Origin: JBGSIZ01 sp041742255 | GTDB lineage: Bacteria; Pseudomonadota; Alphaproteobacteria; Rhodobacterales; Rhodobacteraceae | Length of the DNA: 33,033 bases | Direction of reading: 5' to 3' | Assembly (NCBI GenBank): GCA_041742255.1 | Contig: JBGSIZ010000034.1 | Coordinates: forward strand, 1 to 33,033 | Shown here: positions 23,162-30,761 of the stretch, piece after piece | Numbering within the stretch: the stretch's first letter is position 1 | Layout: each line of letters starts with the position of its first letter | Notes under the pieces: generated by a model | What the model was told of the DNA's origin: nothing | The model's input: the letters and a program-made list of their open reading frames with translations, nothing else | Databases searched by the model: none | Position numbers and translations under genes: made by a program

Positions 23162-23174
23162 ATGCGGGGCCCCC

Positions 23175-23558
23175 TCAAATCACGACGACGGTGAAAATGG
23201 CCAGCAGAACGGACGCGATGACCATCACCTGACCAAACATCTCGCTGCGGGCGACATCCAACATGCGGCCGCTGTCCCAGATCAGGTGCCGGATCCCGCC
23301 CAGCGTGTGATACCACAGCGCGCCCACGGACATGAACATCACCAGATCGCCGAACCAGCTCGTGATCACAGCATCGGCGCGGGCATAGGCCTGCGGGCCG
23401 GTTGCCAGTGCGATAAACCACCAGACCGCCAGCAACGCGGCCACAATCAACCCGTTTCCCGTGATCCGCACGAAAATCGACGTGATCGACGTCCACTGCG
23501 GGCGATAAATCATAAGGTGCGGCGACAACGGGCGATTGCCCCGGTTCACATCTGCCAT
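23175..23558 (-). CDS. sdhC: Succinate dehydrogenase cytochrome b556 subunit
   Basis: A 127-residue membrane protein with three spans that binds heme b with SdhD. The N-terminus MADVNRGNRPLSPHLMIYRPQWTSITSI contains the SdhC hallmark RPLSPHL...Y. The heme-ligand region HTLGGIRHLIWD is present before the third span. I chose the ATG at 23558, with AGGA eight bases upstream, over an ATG at 23579. It is the first gene of the sdh operon. A double-palindrome element lies about 140 bp upstream, and a small leader hairpin lies at 23584-23600. Confidence 0.95.
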   Translation of the reverse strand: MADVNRGNRPLSPHLMIYRPQWTSITSIFVRITGNGLIVAALLAVWWFIALATGPQAYARADAVITSWFGDLVMFMSVGALWYHTLGGIRHLIWDSGRMLDVARSEMFGQVMVIASVLLAIFTVVVI

Positions 23559-23583
23559 GTCAAATTCCTTCCAAGGCATACGC

Positions 23584-23600
23584 GGGCAGCGGTCCTGCCC
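23584..23600 (-). promoter_or_regulatory. Small leader hairpin before sdhC
   Basis: GGGCAG (minus strand, 23595-23600) and CTGCCC (23584-23589) are 6-bp arms with a 5-base loop, 25 bases before the sdhC start. It does not cover the ribosome binding site. A role in mRNA stability is possible, and chance cannot be excluded. Confidence 0.3.
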
Positions 23601-23695
23601 TCAGTTGATCCTCTTGTGACGCAAATTGGGGCAACTGTCACGCGGGGCAATGCCGCAGGTGCAGCAAATTTTCCCTTGTTTGCGGTAAAATTTCG

Positions 23696-23732
23696 GTTTG
23701 CGATCACAAATTTTCCGGGCGTGATCACAAAA
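23696..23732. promoter_or_regulatory. Double-palindrome element upstream of sdhC (two GTGATCAC-type sites)
   Basis: Two palindromic sites, GCGATCAC at 23700-23707 and GTGATCAC at 23721-23728, have centres 21 bp apart and are joined by AAATTTTCCGGGC. The 37-bp block matches 32 of 37 bases in the block at 31477-31513 upstream of sucC, on the same strand of the window. It lies 12 bases beyond the stop of the preceding gene and about 140 bp before the sdhC start. The arrangement fits a dimeric regulator binding twice on one face of the DNA. Confidence 0.75.
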
Positions 23733-23743
23733 TTCCAAATCCG

Positions 23744-24166
23744 TCACCGCAACTCGTCAAACACAACATCCATGTCCGAATTGTAAACGACGGATGTGGG
23801 CTGCAACACACCGTCCACATCGACAGCGGCCAGATACACGGTGATCGGCCCGGTCAATCCGTCGATGAAAAACAGCGTGATTTCCTGCACATAGCCGGGC
23901 GTCTCGGTGCGCTGCACCACGGTCACACAATTTGAAAACCCATCCGGGAAATTGGCGACCAAAGGGTCCAGAAACCCGGATTTGATCGCCGGGTCCTTGG
24001 CGGCATAGCGGGTCGCGGCGTCATAGAACGCTTCGAAATCGCCCTCCAGCATGGCGGATTTGGCGACCTCAAACGCGGGCACCTCGCGGTCCAGCGCGCC
24101 GTCACAGTCGCCTGCATGGGCCACCACGGGCGCAAGGGCCACCATCCAGATCAGGGGTCGAAACAT
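23744..24166 (-). CDS. Small periplasmic protein, unknown function
   Basis: A 140-residue protein with a Sec signal peptide (MFRPLIWMVALAPVVAHAG). The mature part begins DCDGALDREVPAFEV, is acidic, and contains a second cysteine (SNCVTV) that could pair with the first. A helical N-terminal half (VAKSAMLEGDFEAFYDAATRYA) is followed by a beta-rich half ending VVFDELR. No family is recognised. The ATG at 24166 has AAAGGAG eight bases upstream; the longer open frame overlaps mch and is not used. It follows mch by 26 bases and precedes sdhC by 185 bases, so it probably ends the mcl2-mch operon. Confidence 0.8.
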   Translation of the reverse strand: MFRPLIWMVALAPVVAHAGDCDGALDREVPAFEVAKSAMLEGDFEAFYDAATRYAAKDPAIKSGFLDPLVANFPDGFSNCVTVVQRTETPGYVQEITLFFIDGLTGPITVYLAAVDVDGVLQPTSVVYNSDMDVVFDELR

Positions 24167-24192
24167 CGGCAATCTCCTTTGGGTCACAACAT

Positions 24193-25215
24193 TCACACGG
24201 GCATCAATGCCCAATAATCCAGATCCAGCAACACCTCGGGCAGGTATTTTCCCCCCGCATCGCGCAACAGACCGGGCGCGCCCTTGGTCGCGACCAGACG
24301 CAACCGGACGGCGGCCACACCGGGGGCGACGGTTTCCGCAATGTCCAGAACCTGCGACCACGCGCGCACCGTATCGCCCGCAAAACACGGGTTCGCATGG
24401 GCACCACCATTGATCCCGGCGATCAGTTGGGCATTGGCCAACCCGTTGAACGACAACGCGCGCGCCAGCGACATGACGTGCCCGCCATAAATCAACCGAC
24501 GGCCATCGTCGCGCTGGGTGGCGTCAAAATGAACCTTGGCGGTGTTCTGCCACAACCGGGTGGCCAGCATATGCTCGGCCTCCTCGATCGTGACGCCGTC
24601 CACATGGTCAATGACCTCGCCCACGGCATAATCGCGGGCGCGGTGCGGCTCTCCCGCTTGGGCAAAATCATAGCGGGTGAAATCCAACCCCGCAGGCAGC
24701 ACCAGCGTCGCGGGGTCCACCACCGGGGCCAGATCGGGCACCACGGGGACCGCAGTGGCACCACCGCCGCGCTTGCGGACCATCACCCACCGGACATAGC
24801 TCAACACGTCTTCGCCGTGCTGATTGCGGCCCGTCGTGCGGACCCAGACCACGCCGCTCGTGCCGTTTGAATTTTCCTTGAGGCCGATCACCTCGGACCA
24901 CGACCGCAGGGTGTCACCGGGCCAGACAGGGCGCAAAAACCGCCCCTCGGCATAGCCCAGATTGGCCACAGCGTTCAGCGATACATCCGGCACGGTTTTG
25001 CCAAACACCACATGAAACGCGATCAGATCATCCAGTGGGCTGAACGGCAAACCGCACAGCTTGGCGAACTCATCGGACGACTGCAAGGCGTGGCGGGCCG
25101 GATACAAGGCGTGATACAGCGCCCGCTCGCCCATCTTGATCGTGCGGGGCACCGCATGGGCGATCACCTCTCCGACCCGGTAATCCTCGAAAAACCGGCC
25201 CGGATTGGTTTTCAT
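24193..25215 (-). CDS. mch: Mesaconyl-CoA hydratase (MaoC-type)
   Basis: A 340-residue cytoplasmic hydratase that converts mesaconyl-CoA (2-methylfumaryl-CoA) to beta-methylmalyl-CoA in the ethylmalonyl-CoA pathway. It has two hot-dog MaoC-like domains: residues about 5-150 (FFEDYRVGEVIAH, then WPGDTLRSWSEVIG) and about 195-335 (RDYAVGEVIDHVDGVTIEEAEHM, then FAGDTVRAWSQVLDI). Double-domain length and the NTAKVHFD segment match Mch rather than single-domain R-hydratases. The start overlaps the DUF1737 stop by four bases (ATGA). In Rhodobacter sphaeroides the equivalent gene also lies between mcl2 and sdh, which supports the call. Confidence 0.92.
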   Translation of the reverse strand: MKTNPGRFFEDYRVGEVIAHAVPRTIKMGERALYHALYPARHALQSSDEFAKLCGLPFSPLDDLIAFHVVFGKTVPDVSLNAVANLGYAEGRFLRPVWPGDTLRSWSEVIGLKENSNGTSGVVWVRTTGRNQHGEDVLSYVRWVMVRKRGGGATAVPVVPDLAPVVDPATLVLPAGLDFTRYDFAQAGEPHRARDYAVGEVIDHVDGVTIEEAEHMLATRLWQNTAKVHFDATQRDDGRRLIYGGHVMSLARALSFNGLANAQLIAGINGGAHANPCFAGDTVRAWSQVLDIAETVAPGVAAVRLRLVATKGAPGLLRDAGGKYLPEVLLDLDYWALMPV

Positions 25216-25418
25216 TGCTGACCCAGTTTCATATCCGGGGAATAGGGGGCGTCCACGTCCTTGACCACCGCCTGCCCGCACCGCATCACGCCGTTGCTGG
25301 CGTCGAATGCATAGGTGGGGCTGCCGTGCAGAACCCATCCCTTGGCCAAGGCATCCGACACCTTGTGGCAAAATGCGGATGTGTCGTCGTCTGTCAGCAG
25401 TCGATACAGCGTTGTCAT
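25212..25418 (-). CDS. DUF1737 family small protein
   Basis: A 68-residue soluble protein, MTTLYRLLTDDDTSAFCHKV at its start, with WVLHGSPTYAF and CGQAVVK further on, the pattern of the DUF1737 family. Family function is unknown. The ATG at 25418 comes one base after the nnrU stop, and the stop overlaps the mch start. It is thus locked into the mcl2-nnrU-DUF1737-mch operon. Two cysteines, at residues 26 and 49 or so, are the only notable residues. Confidence 0.85.
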   Translation of the reverse strand: MTTLYRLLTDDDTSAFCHKVSDALAKGWVLHGSPTYAFDASNGVMRCGQAVVKDVDAPYSPDMKLGQQ

Positions 25419-25419
25419 G

Positions 25420-25968
25420 TCATGCTCCGAACGGGTTGTAGCCAAGCCAGATATGGATGCCCGACACGATCGCCATCACCACGACGGCGGCGACCACGGC
25501 GGTCACTTCCTTCTTGATCGGAACCGGGTGGGCCGGGGTCCAGTCGGGGACGGCGCGGTTGATCAGGATCACCTCGCCCACGGCCCACGCCAGCAATCCA
25601 CCAAACAGGACAAACGACGCCATGTCGCCATTGACCAACAGGTGGGCCACGGCCCAGACCTTGACGGCGGTCAGTTGGGGATGCCGGATGCGGAGGGTGA
25701 TGGCGGTTTTGGCCCCACTCGCGGCATAGAGGTAAAAGGCGAACAGCATCAAAAGGTTGTTGATCCCCGTCATGGCGGGGCTGCGGCCCCAATATACGGT
25801 GCCCTCGGCGGCGCGATACCCGATGACCATAAACACGATACCCATGACGGACAGAACAGCCACCACGGCCTTGCCGGTGTCGCCCATGGCCGCGCGGGCG
25901 TCGGGCGCGATCCGTTTGAAATAATGGGACCCGGCCCACAGGATCAGACCAACGATGATAAACGTCAT
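25420..25968 (-). CDS. NnrU family membrane protein
   Basis: A 182-residue inner-membrane protein with five predicted spans and the NnrU-family features GLILWAGSHYFKRIAP at the start, an internal RHPQLTAVKVWAVAHLLVNGD and a tail after GIHIWLGYNPFGA. NnrU was first named near nitric oxide reductase genes, but most alphaproteobacterial copies lie elsewhere. The RHPQ...HLLVNGD pattern resembles that of isoprenylcysteine methyltransferase-like membrane proteins. The function here is not established. It follows mcl2 by 62 bases, a gap occupied by tandem repeats, and precedes the DUF1737 gene by one base. Confidence 0.85.
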   Translation of the reverse strand: MTFIIVGLILWAGSHYFKRIAPDARAAMGDTGKAVVAVLSVMGIVFMVIGYRAAEGTVYWGRSPAMTGINNLLMLFAFYLYAASGAKTAITLRIRHPQLTAVKVWAVAHLLVNGDMASFVLFGGLLAWAVGEVILINRAVPDWTPAHPVPIKKEVTAVVAAVVVMAIVSGIHIWLGYNPFGA

Positions 25969-25983
25969 GACTGCGATGTCTCC

Positions 25984-26064
25984 CTCGCCGCTATCGCGGC
26001 GGACTCCAAACTTGCCGCTCTCGCGGCGGACTATAACCCTGCCGCCCTCGCGGCGGCCTCCAAT
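25984..26064. repeat. Three tandem 27-bp repeats at the end of mcl2
   Basis: Three 27-bp units occupy 25984-26010, 26011-26037 and 26038-26064. Each contains a small inverted repeat (GCCGC, four bases, GCGGC or close variants). The rightmost unit encodes the alanine-rich last residues of Mcl2 and the other two lie just beyond its stop. Copies differ at several bases, so the array is not recent. On the mRNA they could form three consecutive hairpins between mcl2 and nnrU. Confidence 0.7.
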
Positions 26065-26900
26065 TCAGCAATCGCTGCGGCCTTGGCCAACGTCGCCTGT
26101 GCGGTGACGATATGCAAGTTCTCAACAATGCGTCCATCCACAACGGCCACGCCCAACCCTTGGGCGGCAGCGGCATCAAAGGCGGCAATCTGGCGGCGGG
26201 CCATGTCAATTTCGGCCTCACTTGGGGCAAAGGCGGCATTGGTTACAGGCACCTGTGCGGGATGGATCAACGTCTTGCCGTCGAACCCCATATCGCGGCC
26301 CTGCTCGCATTCCTCGGCCAACCCGGCGTCGTCCTTGAATGCGTTATACACCCCGTCCAGCGCGACAATGCCATGGGCGCGGGCGGCCATCAGGCAGGCC
26401 TGCAGGGCAAACAACAGCGGTTCGCGGCGGAGGGCCTTGCGGGTGCTCAGATCCTTGGCCAGATCGTTGGTGCCCATGACAAACCCCTCCAGCCGGGGAT
26501 GGGCGGCAATGGCGGCGGCGTTCAGCACGCCCAACGGGGTCTCGATCATGGCCCACACGGGCAGGTCGCCAATTATCGGCAACAAGGCGTCAATCTGGGC
26601 GGGGCCATCAACCTTGGGCAACAAGACGGCATCGCAATCCATGACGGCCACGGCGGCGGCATCGGCCTGCCCCCAGGGCGTGTCCAACCCGTTGATCCGG
26701 ACAATGCGATACCGGGGGGCATAACCGCCCATGGCCAAGGCGGCGGCAAGGGTCGCGCGGGCGGCGTCCTTTTCGGCGGGGGTCACGGCGTCTTCCAGAT
26801 CAAACAGAATGGCATCCACGGGCAAGGCGCGGGCCTTGTCCAACGCGCGGGCATTGGCGCCGGGGATATACAACGCAGACCGGAACGGGCGCTGGGGCAT
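26031..26900 (-). CDS. mcl2: (3S)-malyl-CoA thioesterase (Mcl2), citrate-lyase-beta-like
   Basis: A 289-residue cytoplasmic enzyme of the HpcH/HpaI-CitE family that hydrolyses (3S)-malyl-CoA to malate and CoA, the last step of the ethylmalonyl-CoA pathway. Seen landmarks are RSALYIPG near 6-13, the metal-binding FDLEDAV near 33-39, LLPKVDG, the substrate-loop AMIETPLGVLNAAAIA, GTNDLAKDL and FDGKTLIHPAQV. Its length fits Mcl2 (about 285) rather than malyl-CoA lyase Mcl1 (about 318), and its place upstream of mch matches Rhodobacter. Lyase activity cannot be excluded by sequence alone. The ATG at 26900 has GAGGA seven bases upstream. The C-terminal alanine tract is encoded by the first of the 27-bp repeats. 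Confidence 0.88.
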   Translation of the reverse strand: MPQRPFRSALYIPGANARALDKARALPVDAILFDLEDAVTPAEKDAARATLAAALAMGGYAPRYRIVRINGLDTPWGQADAAAVAVMDCDAVLLPKVDGPAQIDALLPIIGDLPVWAMIETPLGVLNAAAIAAHPRLEGFVMGTNDLAKDLSTRKALRREPLLFALQACLMAARAHGIVALDGVYNAFKDDAGLAEECEQGRDMGFDGKTLIHPAQVPVTNAAFAPSEAEIDMARRQIAAFDAAAAQGLGVAVVDGRIVENLHIVTAQATLAKAAAIAELEAAARAAGL

Positions 26901-26985
26901 TGATTCGTCCTCGTAATATTGTTGCGCGAAACAGGGCAGAAGCGGCCAAAGATTTCAACCACCTTTTCGCCGCGCCGCAGCAAAA

Positions 26986-27007
26986 GGGGCAGCAACGGGG
27001 CAGCAAC
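26986..27007. repeat. Tandem 11-mer GGGGCAGCAAC, two copies
   Basis: GGGGCAGCAAC is repeated back to back at 26986-26996 and 26997-27007 in the 268-base gap between divergent mcl2 and the secreted protein at 27169. Apart from this, the CtrA half-site at 27034 and the two leaders, I see nothing recognisable in the gap. Confidence 0.45.
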
Positions 27008-27033
27008 ACCTGCGCGATCAGCGTAACGGTGCA

Positions 27034-27041
27034 TTAACCAT
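27034..27041. promoter_or_regulatory. CtrA half-site TTAACCAT
   Basis: TTAACCAT is the preferred CtrA half-site described in alphaproteobacteria. It is 128 bases before the secreted protein gene at 27169 and 134 bases before mcl2, in a divergent promoter region. An 8-mer of this composition is uncommon at this GC content, but one copy alone is weak evidence. Confidence 0.35.
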
Positions 27042-27168
27042 TTCTTGCGACGGTGTGGGGAAAGTTTGGGCAACAAGGCCGTTCAGACAGGGGGCACCGT
27101 TCGCGCGGTGCGGTCAATCGGTCGAAACCGTCACAACCGGGCACACCCGCCCCGCAAAAGGTATCGCC

Positions 27169-27483
27169 ATGACCCGCACCCTGCCCACCCTTACTCTCGC
27201 CTTTGGCCTCTCGGCCCTCGCCACCCTCCCCGCCTCTGCCCAGCAACGCAATTGCGCGCCCCATGATGTCGTCGTGGAACGGCTCGCCGATGGCTACGGC
27301 GAAAGCCGGCAATCCATGGGAATCGCGGCCAACAACACCGTGGTCGAGGTGTTCGCGAGCGCGTCAACCGGCACATGGACCATCACGGTCACGCAGGCCG
27401 GCGGGCCTACCTGCCTTGTGGCCTCGGGCGAAGGGTTCCAGCACATGGCGGACAGCCTGCCCAACACGGACGCGCCTGCCTGA
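27169..27483 (+). CDS. Small periplasmic protein, unknown function
   Basis: A 104-residue secreted protein with a signal peptide ending ASA before QQRNCAP. The mature part has CAPHDVVVERLADGYGESRQSMGIA, then NNTVVEVFASASTGTWTITVTQAGGPTCLVASGEGF, with two cysteines likely to pair. Proteins with this layout are widespread in Rhodobacterales but have no assigned function that I know. The ATG at 27169 has AAAAGG eight bases upstream; the longer frame from 27055 is leader sequence. The stop lies six bases from the stop of the convergent TSUP gene. Confidence 0.82.
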   Translation: MTRTLPTLTLAFGLSALATLPASAQQRNCAPHDVVVERLADGYGESRQSMGIAANNTVVEVFASASTGTWTITVTQAGGPTCLVASGEGFQHMADSLPNTDAPA

Positions 27484-27489
27484 CCATCG

Positions 27490-28233
27490 TCACCCGACAA
27501 CGCCGTCGCGGATCAACTTGATCGACACGATCAGCAACGCCCACACGACGATCTTGAAAAACAGGACTTCCGGCAGGACCCGAACCAGCCGGACGCCCGC
27601 CAAAACGGCGACCCCCGCAGGCACCATCAGGATCACGGCGATTTTCAGGTTGTCCACGTTCAACTGGCCCAGAAAATAATAGGGGACCAACTTGATCGCG
27701 TTGACATAGGAAAACGCGATGATCGACGTGCCCACAAACGCGGATTTTGCAAGCTTGAGCGGCAACACCCACACCTGAAACGGGGGGCCGCCGGAATGGC
27801 TCACGAAACTGGTGAACCCGGTCAACGCGCCCCAGAACAACCCTCCGGGCCACCTGGCTTCGCGCGGGGGGGCATCAACCTTGGGGCGCAGGATCAGGTT
27901 CAGGGCGAAAACGGCACCGATCAAACCGACAATCAACGTCACCCAGCGATCAGAAATGACATTGGCCAACGCCCACCCCACGGCGACGCCAATCGTCATG
28001 CCGACCATCATGATGGTCAACACGCGGGCGTTGAAATCGCGGCGATAGGCATATAGGCCGATCATGTCGGACAGGACATAGACGGGCAACAACATGCCTG
28101 CGGCGGCAACAGGCGAAATCTTGAGCGCCATCACCGGCACCGCCAGCATCCCGATCACCGGCAAACCGCCCTTGCCCAATCCCACGCAGACGGACGCGAT
28201 CACGGCCAGAACCCAGAAATATGTGCCGTCCAT
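27490..28233 (-). CDS. TSUP family membrane transporter (TauE/SafE-like)
   Basis: A 247-residue inner-membrane protein of the sulfite exporter TauE/SafE family with seven or eight predicted spans. The N-terminal half has the glycine-rich SVCVGLGKGGLPVIGMLAVPVMAL, and the second half has WGALTGFTSFVSHSGGPPFQVWVLP, both diagnostic. It belongs to a different subgroup from the TSUP protein at 6326, being shorter and without the basic central linker. The ATG at 28233 is preceded by GGGGAG at nine bases; an ATG at 28281 would add 16 polar residues and is less likely. The substrate is unknown. Confidence 0.87.
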   Translation of the reverse strand: MDGTYFWVLAVIASVCVGLGKGGLPVIGMLAVPVMALKISPVAAAGMLLPVYVLSDMIGLYAYRRDFNARVLTIMMVGMTIGVAVGWALANVISDRWVTLIVGLIGAVFALNLILRPKVDAPPREARWPGGLFWGALTGFTSFVSHSGGPPFQVWVLPLKLAKSAFVGTSIIAFSYVNAIKLVPYYFLGQLNVDNLKIAVILMVPAGVAVLAGVRLVRVLPEVLFFKIVVWALLIVSIKLIRDGVVG

Positions 28234-28412
28234 CGCCTGCGTCTCCCCCGCGCGGGCAGGGTCCGATGCGGCCCCGTCCAACCCCCAGCGTTAGCGCAAA
28301 CCGCCCGCCAACAACAAGGGCACCCGGCACGCCGCACCGCAGCACCCTTGCGCGACGGGCGACAAGCGACTAACCCATGCGCCAAATTCAACCAACCCTC
28401 GGGGGACTTCCA

Positions 28413-29375
28413 ATGGCCAGACCCAAAATCGCGCTTATCGGCGCCGGACAGATCGGCGGCACGCTCGCGCATCTCGCCGCGATCAAGGAACTCGGTGATG
28501 TGACGCTGTTCGACATCTCCGAAGGCACGCCGCAGGGCAAGGCGCTGGATATCGCGCAATCGGGCCCCTCCGAAGGCTTCGATGCGGTGCTCAAGGGTGC
28601 CAATTCCTACGAAGACATCGCAGGCGCAGACGTTTGCATCGTCACCGCCGGGGTGCCGCGCAAGCCGGGCATGTCGCGGGACGACCTGTTGGGGATCAAC
28701 CTCAAGGTCATGAAATCGGTCGGCGAAGGCATCAAGGCGCACGCGCCGAATGCGTTCGTGATCTGCATCACCAACCCGCTGGATGCGATGGTCTGGGCGC
28801 TGCGGGGATTTTCCGGCCTGCCCCACCACATGGTTGTGGGCATGGCGGGGGTGCTTGATTCGGCGCGCTTCCGGCACTTCCTGTCGCTGGAATTCGGCGT
28901 GTCGATGCGGGACGTGACGGCGTTCGTGCTGGGCGGCCATGGCGACACGATGGTGCCATCGGTGCGGTATTCGACCGTGGGCGGCATCCCGCTGCCCGAT
29001 CTGGTGGCAATGGGCTGGACCACGCAACAGAAACTCGACGCCATCGTGCAGCGCACGCGCGACGGCGGGGCCGAAATTGTGGGCCTCCTGAAAACCGGAT
29101 CGGCGTTCTACGCCCCCGCCACCGCCGCCATCGAAATGGCCGAGGCATTCCTCAAGGACCAGAAACGGGTTCTGCCCTGTGCGGCCTATGTGGACGGGGC
29201 TTACGGCCTCAAGGGCATGTATGTCGGCGTGCCCACCGTTATCGGGGCCAATGGCATCGAAAAGGTGATCGAGGTCAAACTCGACAAAGACGAATCCGCG
29301 ATGTTCCAGAAATCCGTGGAGGCCGTCAAAGGTCTGGTGGACGCCTGCAAAGGGATCGACCCCTCACTGGTCTGA
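28413..29375 (+). CDS. mdh: Malate dehydrogenase
   Basis: A 320-residue cytoplasmic NAD-dependent enzyme of the LDH-like MDH class that interconverts malate and oxaloacetate. The dinucleotide motif GAGQIGG is at 10-16, with Asp34 selecting NAD. The substrate residues are Arg83 and Arg89 in GVPRKPGMSRDDLL, Asn121, Arg152 and the catalytic His176 in GGHGDTMVPS. GGGGGA stands seven bases before the ATG at 28413. It ends in a clear intrinsic terminator, so it is probably monocistronic. Its position near mcl2, sdh and sucC is the usual one in Rhodobacterales. Confidence 0.97.
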   Translation: MARPKIALIGAGQIGGTLAHLAAIKELGDVTLFDISEGTPQGKALDIAQSGPSEGFDAVLKGANSYEDIAGADVCIVTAGVPRKPGMSRDDLLGINLKVMKSVGEGIKAHAPNAFVICITNPLDAMVWALRGFSGLPHHMVVGMAGVLDSARFRHFLSLEFGVSMRDVTAFVLGGHGDTMVPSVRYSTVGGIPLPDLVAMGWTTQQKLDAIVQRTRDGGAEIVGLLKTGSAFYAPATAAIEMAEAFLKDQKRVLPCAAYVDGAYGLKGMYVGVPTVIGANGIEKVIEVKLDKDESAMFQKSVEAVKGLVDACKGIDPSLV

Positions 29376-29394
29376 TCCTGACAAAACAGATCAC

Positions 29395-29424
29395 AGGCGC
29401 GCCCTACCCCGGGCGCGCCTTTTT
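29395..29424 (+). terminator. Intrinsic terminator of mdh
   Basis: AGGCGCGCCC (29395-29404) and GGGCGCGCCT (29411-29420) form a perfect 10-bp stem with a 6-base loop, followed by TTTT (five T counting the last stem base). It begins 20 bases after the mdh stop. It is the most canonical terminator in the window. Confidence 0.9.
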
Positions 29425-29528
29425 CATGGGGTCACGCCACGGCCATTGCGACGTCCATTTGGACGCCCCCCCGCCCTTGACTTCCCCCCGCCTGCATCCC
29501 CAACTCGGCCAAACCGCAGGAGGCGCCC

Positions 29529-30761
29529 ATGTCCCACCATCCCGAACTCTCTGACCGTCTGATGCGCTATGCGGCCATCGACAGCCAATCCGACATGGAC
29601 AGCCCCAGCGCGCCGTCCACCGCGATCCAGCACGCGCTGCTGGACCTTCTGGCGGCGGAACTGGCGGAAATCGGGGCCAGTGACATCACCAAAACGCCCT
29701 ATGGAACGGTCATCGCCACGATCCCGGGCACGGTCGCGGGGCCAATCATCGGGTTTCTGGCGCATGTGGACACGGCGCCACAATTCAACGCGACAGGGGT
29801 CAAACCGCGCCTGATCCCCGGCTACAACGGGGGGGACATCACCTTTCCGGACAACCCGGACCTCACCCTGTCGCCGCGCGATTTCCCCTACCTTGGAACC
29901 AAACAGGGGCATGACATCATCACGGCCTCCGGGCTGACGCTTCTGGGGGCGGATGACAAGGCGGGGGTGGCGATAATCATGACAGCAGCCCGGCATCTGC
30001 TGGCCAACCCCGACATCCAACGGCCCACGCTCCGGGTGGCGTTTACGCCCGACGAAGAAATCGGGCGCGGCGTGGACAAACGGCTGCCCGCCGATCTGAA
30101 CGTCGATTTCGCCTATACCTTCGATGGCGGGGCGGTGGGGGAGATTGAATACGAAACCTTCAGCGCGGATGGGGCCACCGTGACGATCCGGGGGGTGTCG
30201 ATCCACCCCGGTCTGGCCAAGGACAAACTGGTCAACGCCACCCACCTTGCGGCCAAGATCCTGATGACGCTGCCACAGGCCACGCACACACCCGAAACCA
30301 CGGACGGCAAACAAGGGTTCCTGCACTGCACGGACATGGGCGGGGACGCCTATGAAATGCGGCTGCGGTTCATCCTGCGGGATTTCGAACGGGACGGGCT
30401 TCAGGCCAAGGGGGACCTGCTGCGGGCGGTCTGCGCCACGGTTCAGGCGACAGAACCCCGGTCCACCATCACCTGCGACATCACCCCGCAATACCGGAAC
30501 ATGCGGTATTGGCTGGAAAACGACATGACGCCCGTAGACGTGGCACGGGACGCCGCGCGCAGCCTTGGCATTGATCCCATCAGCGTGCCGATCCGGGGCG
30601 GCACCGACGGATCGCGGCTCACGGAAATGGGGGTGCCCTGCCCCAACCTGTTCACCGGCATGCAAAACATCCACGGCCCGCTGGAATGGGTATCGGTGCA
30701 GGACATGGGGGCAGCGACGGACCTCCTGCTCGCCATCGCCACGCGGGCGGCCAAGGGGTGA
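29529..30761 (+). CDS. pepT: Peptidase T (tripeptide aminopeptidase)
   Basis: A 410-residue cytoplasmic zinc metallopeptidase of family M20B that removes the N-terminal residue from tripeptides. The zinc and catalytic residues align with known PepT: His79 and Asp81 in AHVDTAP, Asp142 in GADDKAG, Glu176-Glu177 in TPDEEIG, the aspartate in YTFDGGAVGEIEYE and a late histidine in NIHGPLEW. Length equals that of the enterobacterial enzyme. GGAGG lies six bases before the ATG. A methyltransferase gene starts within the stop codon region (GTGA overlap). Confidence 0.95.
   Translation: MSHHPELSDRLMRYAAIDSQSDMDSPSAPSTAIQHALLDLLAAELAEIGASDITKTPYGTVIATIPGTVAGPIIGFLAHVDTAPQFNATGVKPRLIPGYNGGDITFPDNPDLTLSPRDFPYLGTKQGHDIITASGLTLLGADDKAGVAIIMTAARHLLANPDIQRPTLRVAFTPDEEIGRGVDKRLPADLNVDFAYTFDGGAVGEIEYETFSADGATVTIRGVSIHPGLAKDKLVNATHLAAKILMTLPQATHTPETTDGKQGFLHCTDMGGDAYEMRLRFILRDFERDGLQAKGDLLRAVCATVQATEPRSTITCDITPQYRNMRYWLENDMTPVDVARDAARSLGIDPISVPIRGGTDGSRLTEMGVPCPNLFTGMQNIHGPLEWVSVQDMGAATDLLLAIATRAAKG

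Noticed and set aside
20987..23194. A 735-codon open frame on the plus strand across the sdhA region
   Set aside because: It is antisense to sdhA and sdhD, whose products are unmistakable. Long antisense frames are expected at this GC content. Its translation is rich in Gly and His without any domain.
23362..23370. Extra GTGATCACA inside sdhC
   Set aside because: It is a single copy within coding sequence, without the 21-bp-spaced partner or the AT-rich linker. It is best explained by the encoded residues.
27055..27168. Longer reading frame for the secreted protein at 27169
   Set aside because: The 38 extra residues would hide the signal peptide, and AAAAGG is correctly spaced before the ATG at 27169.
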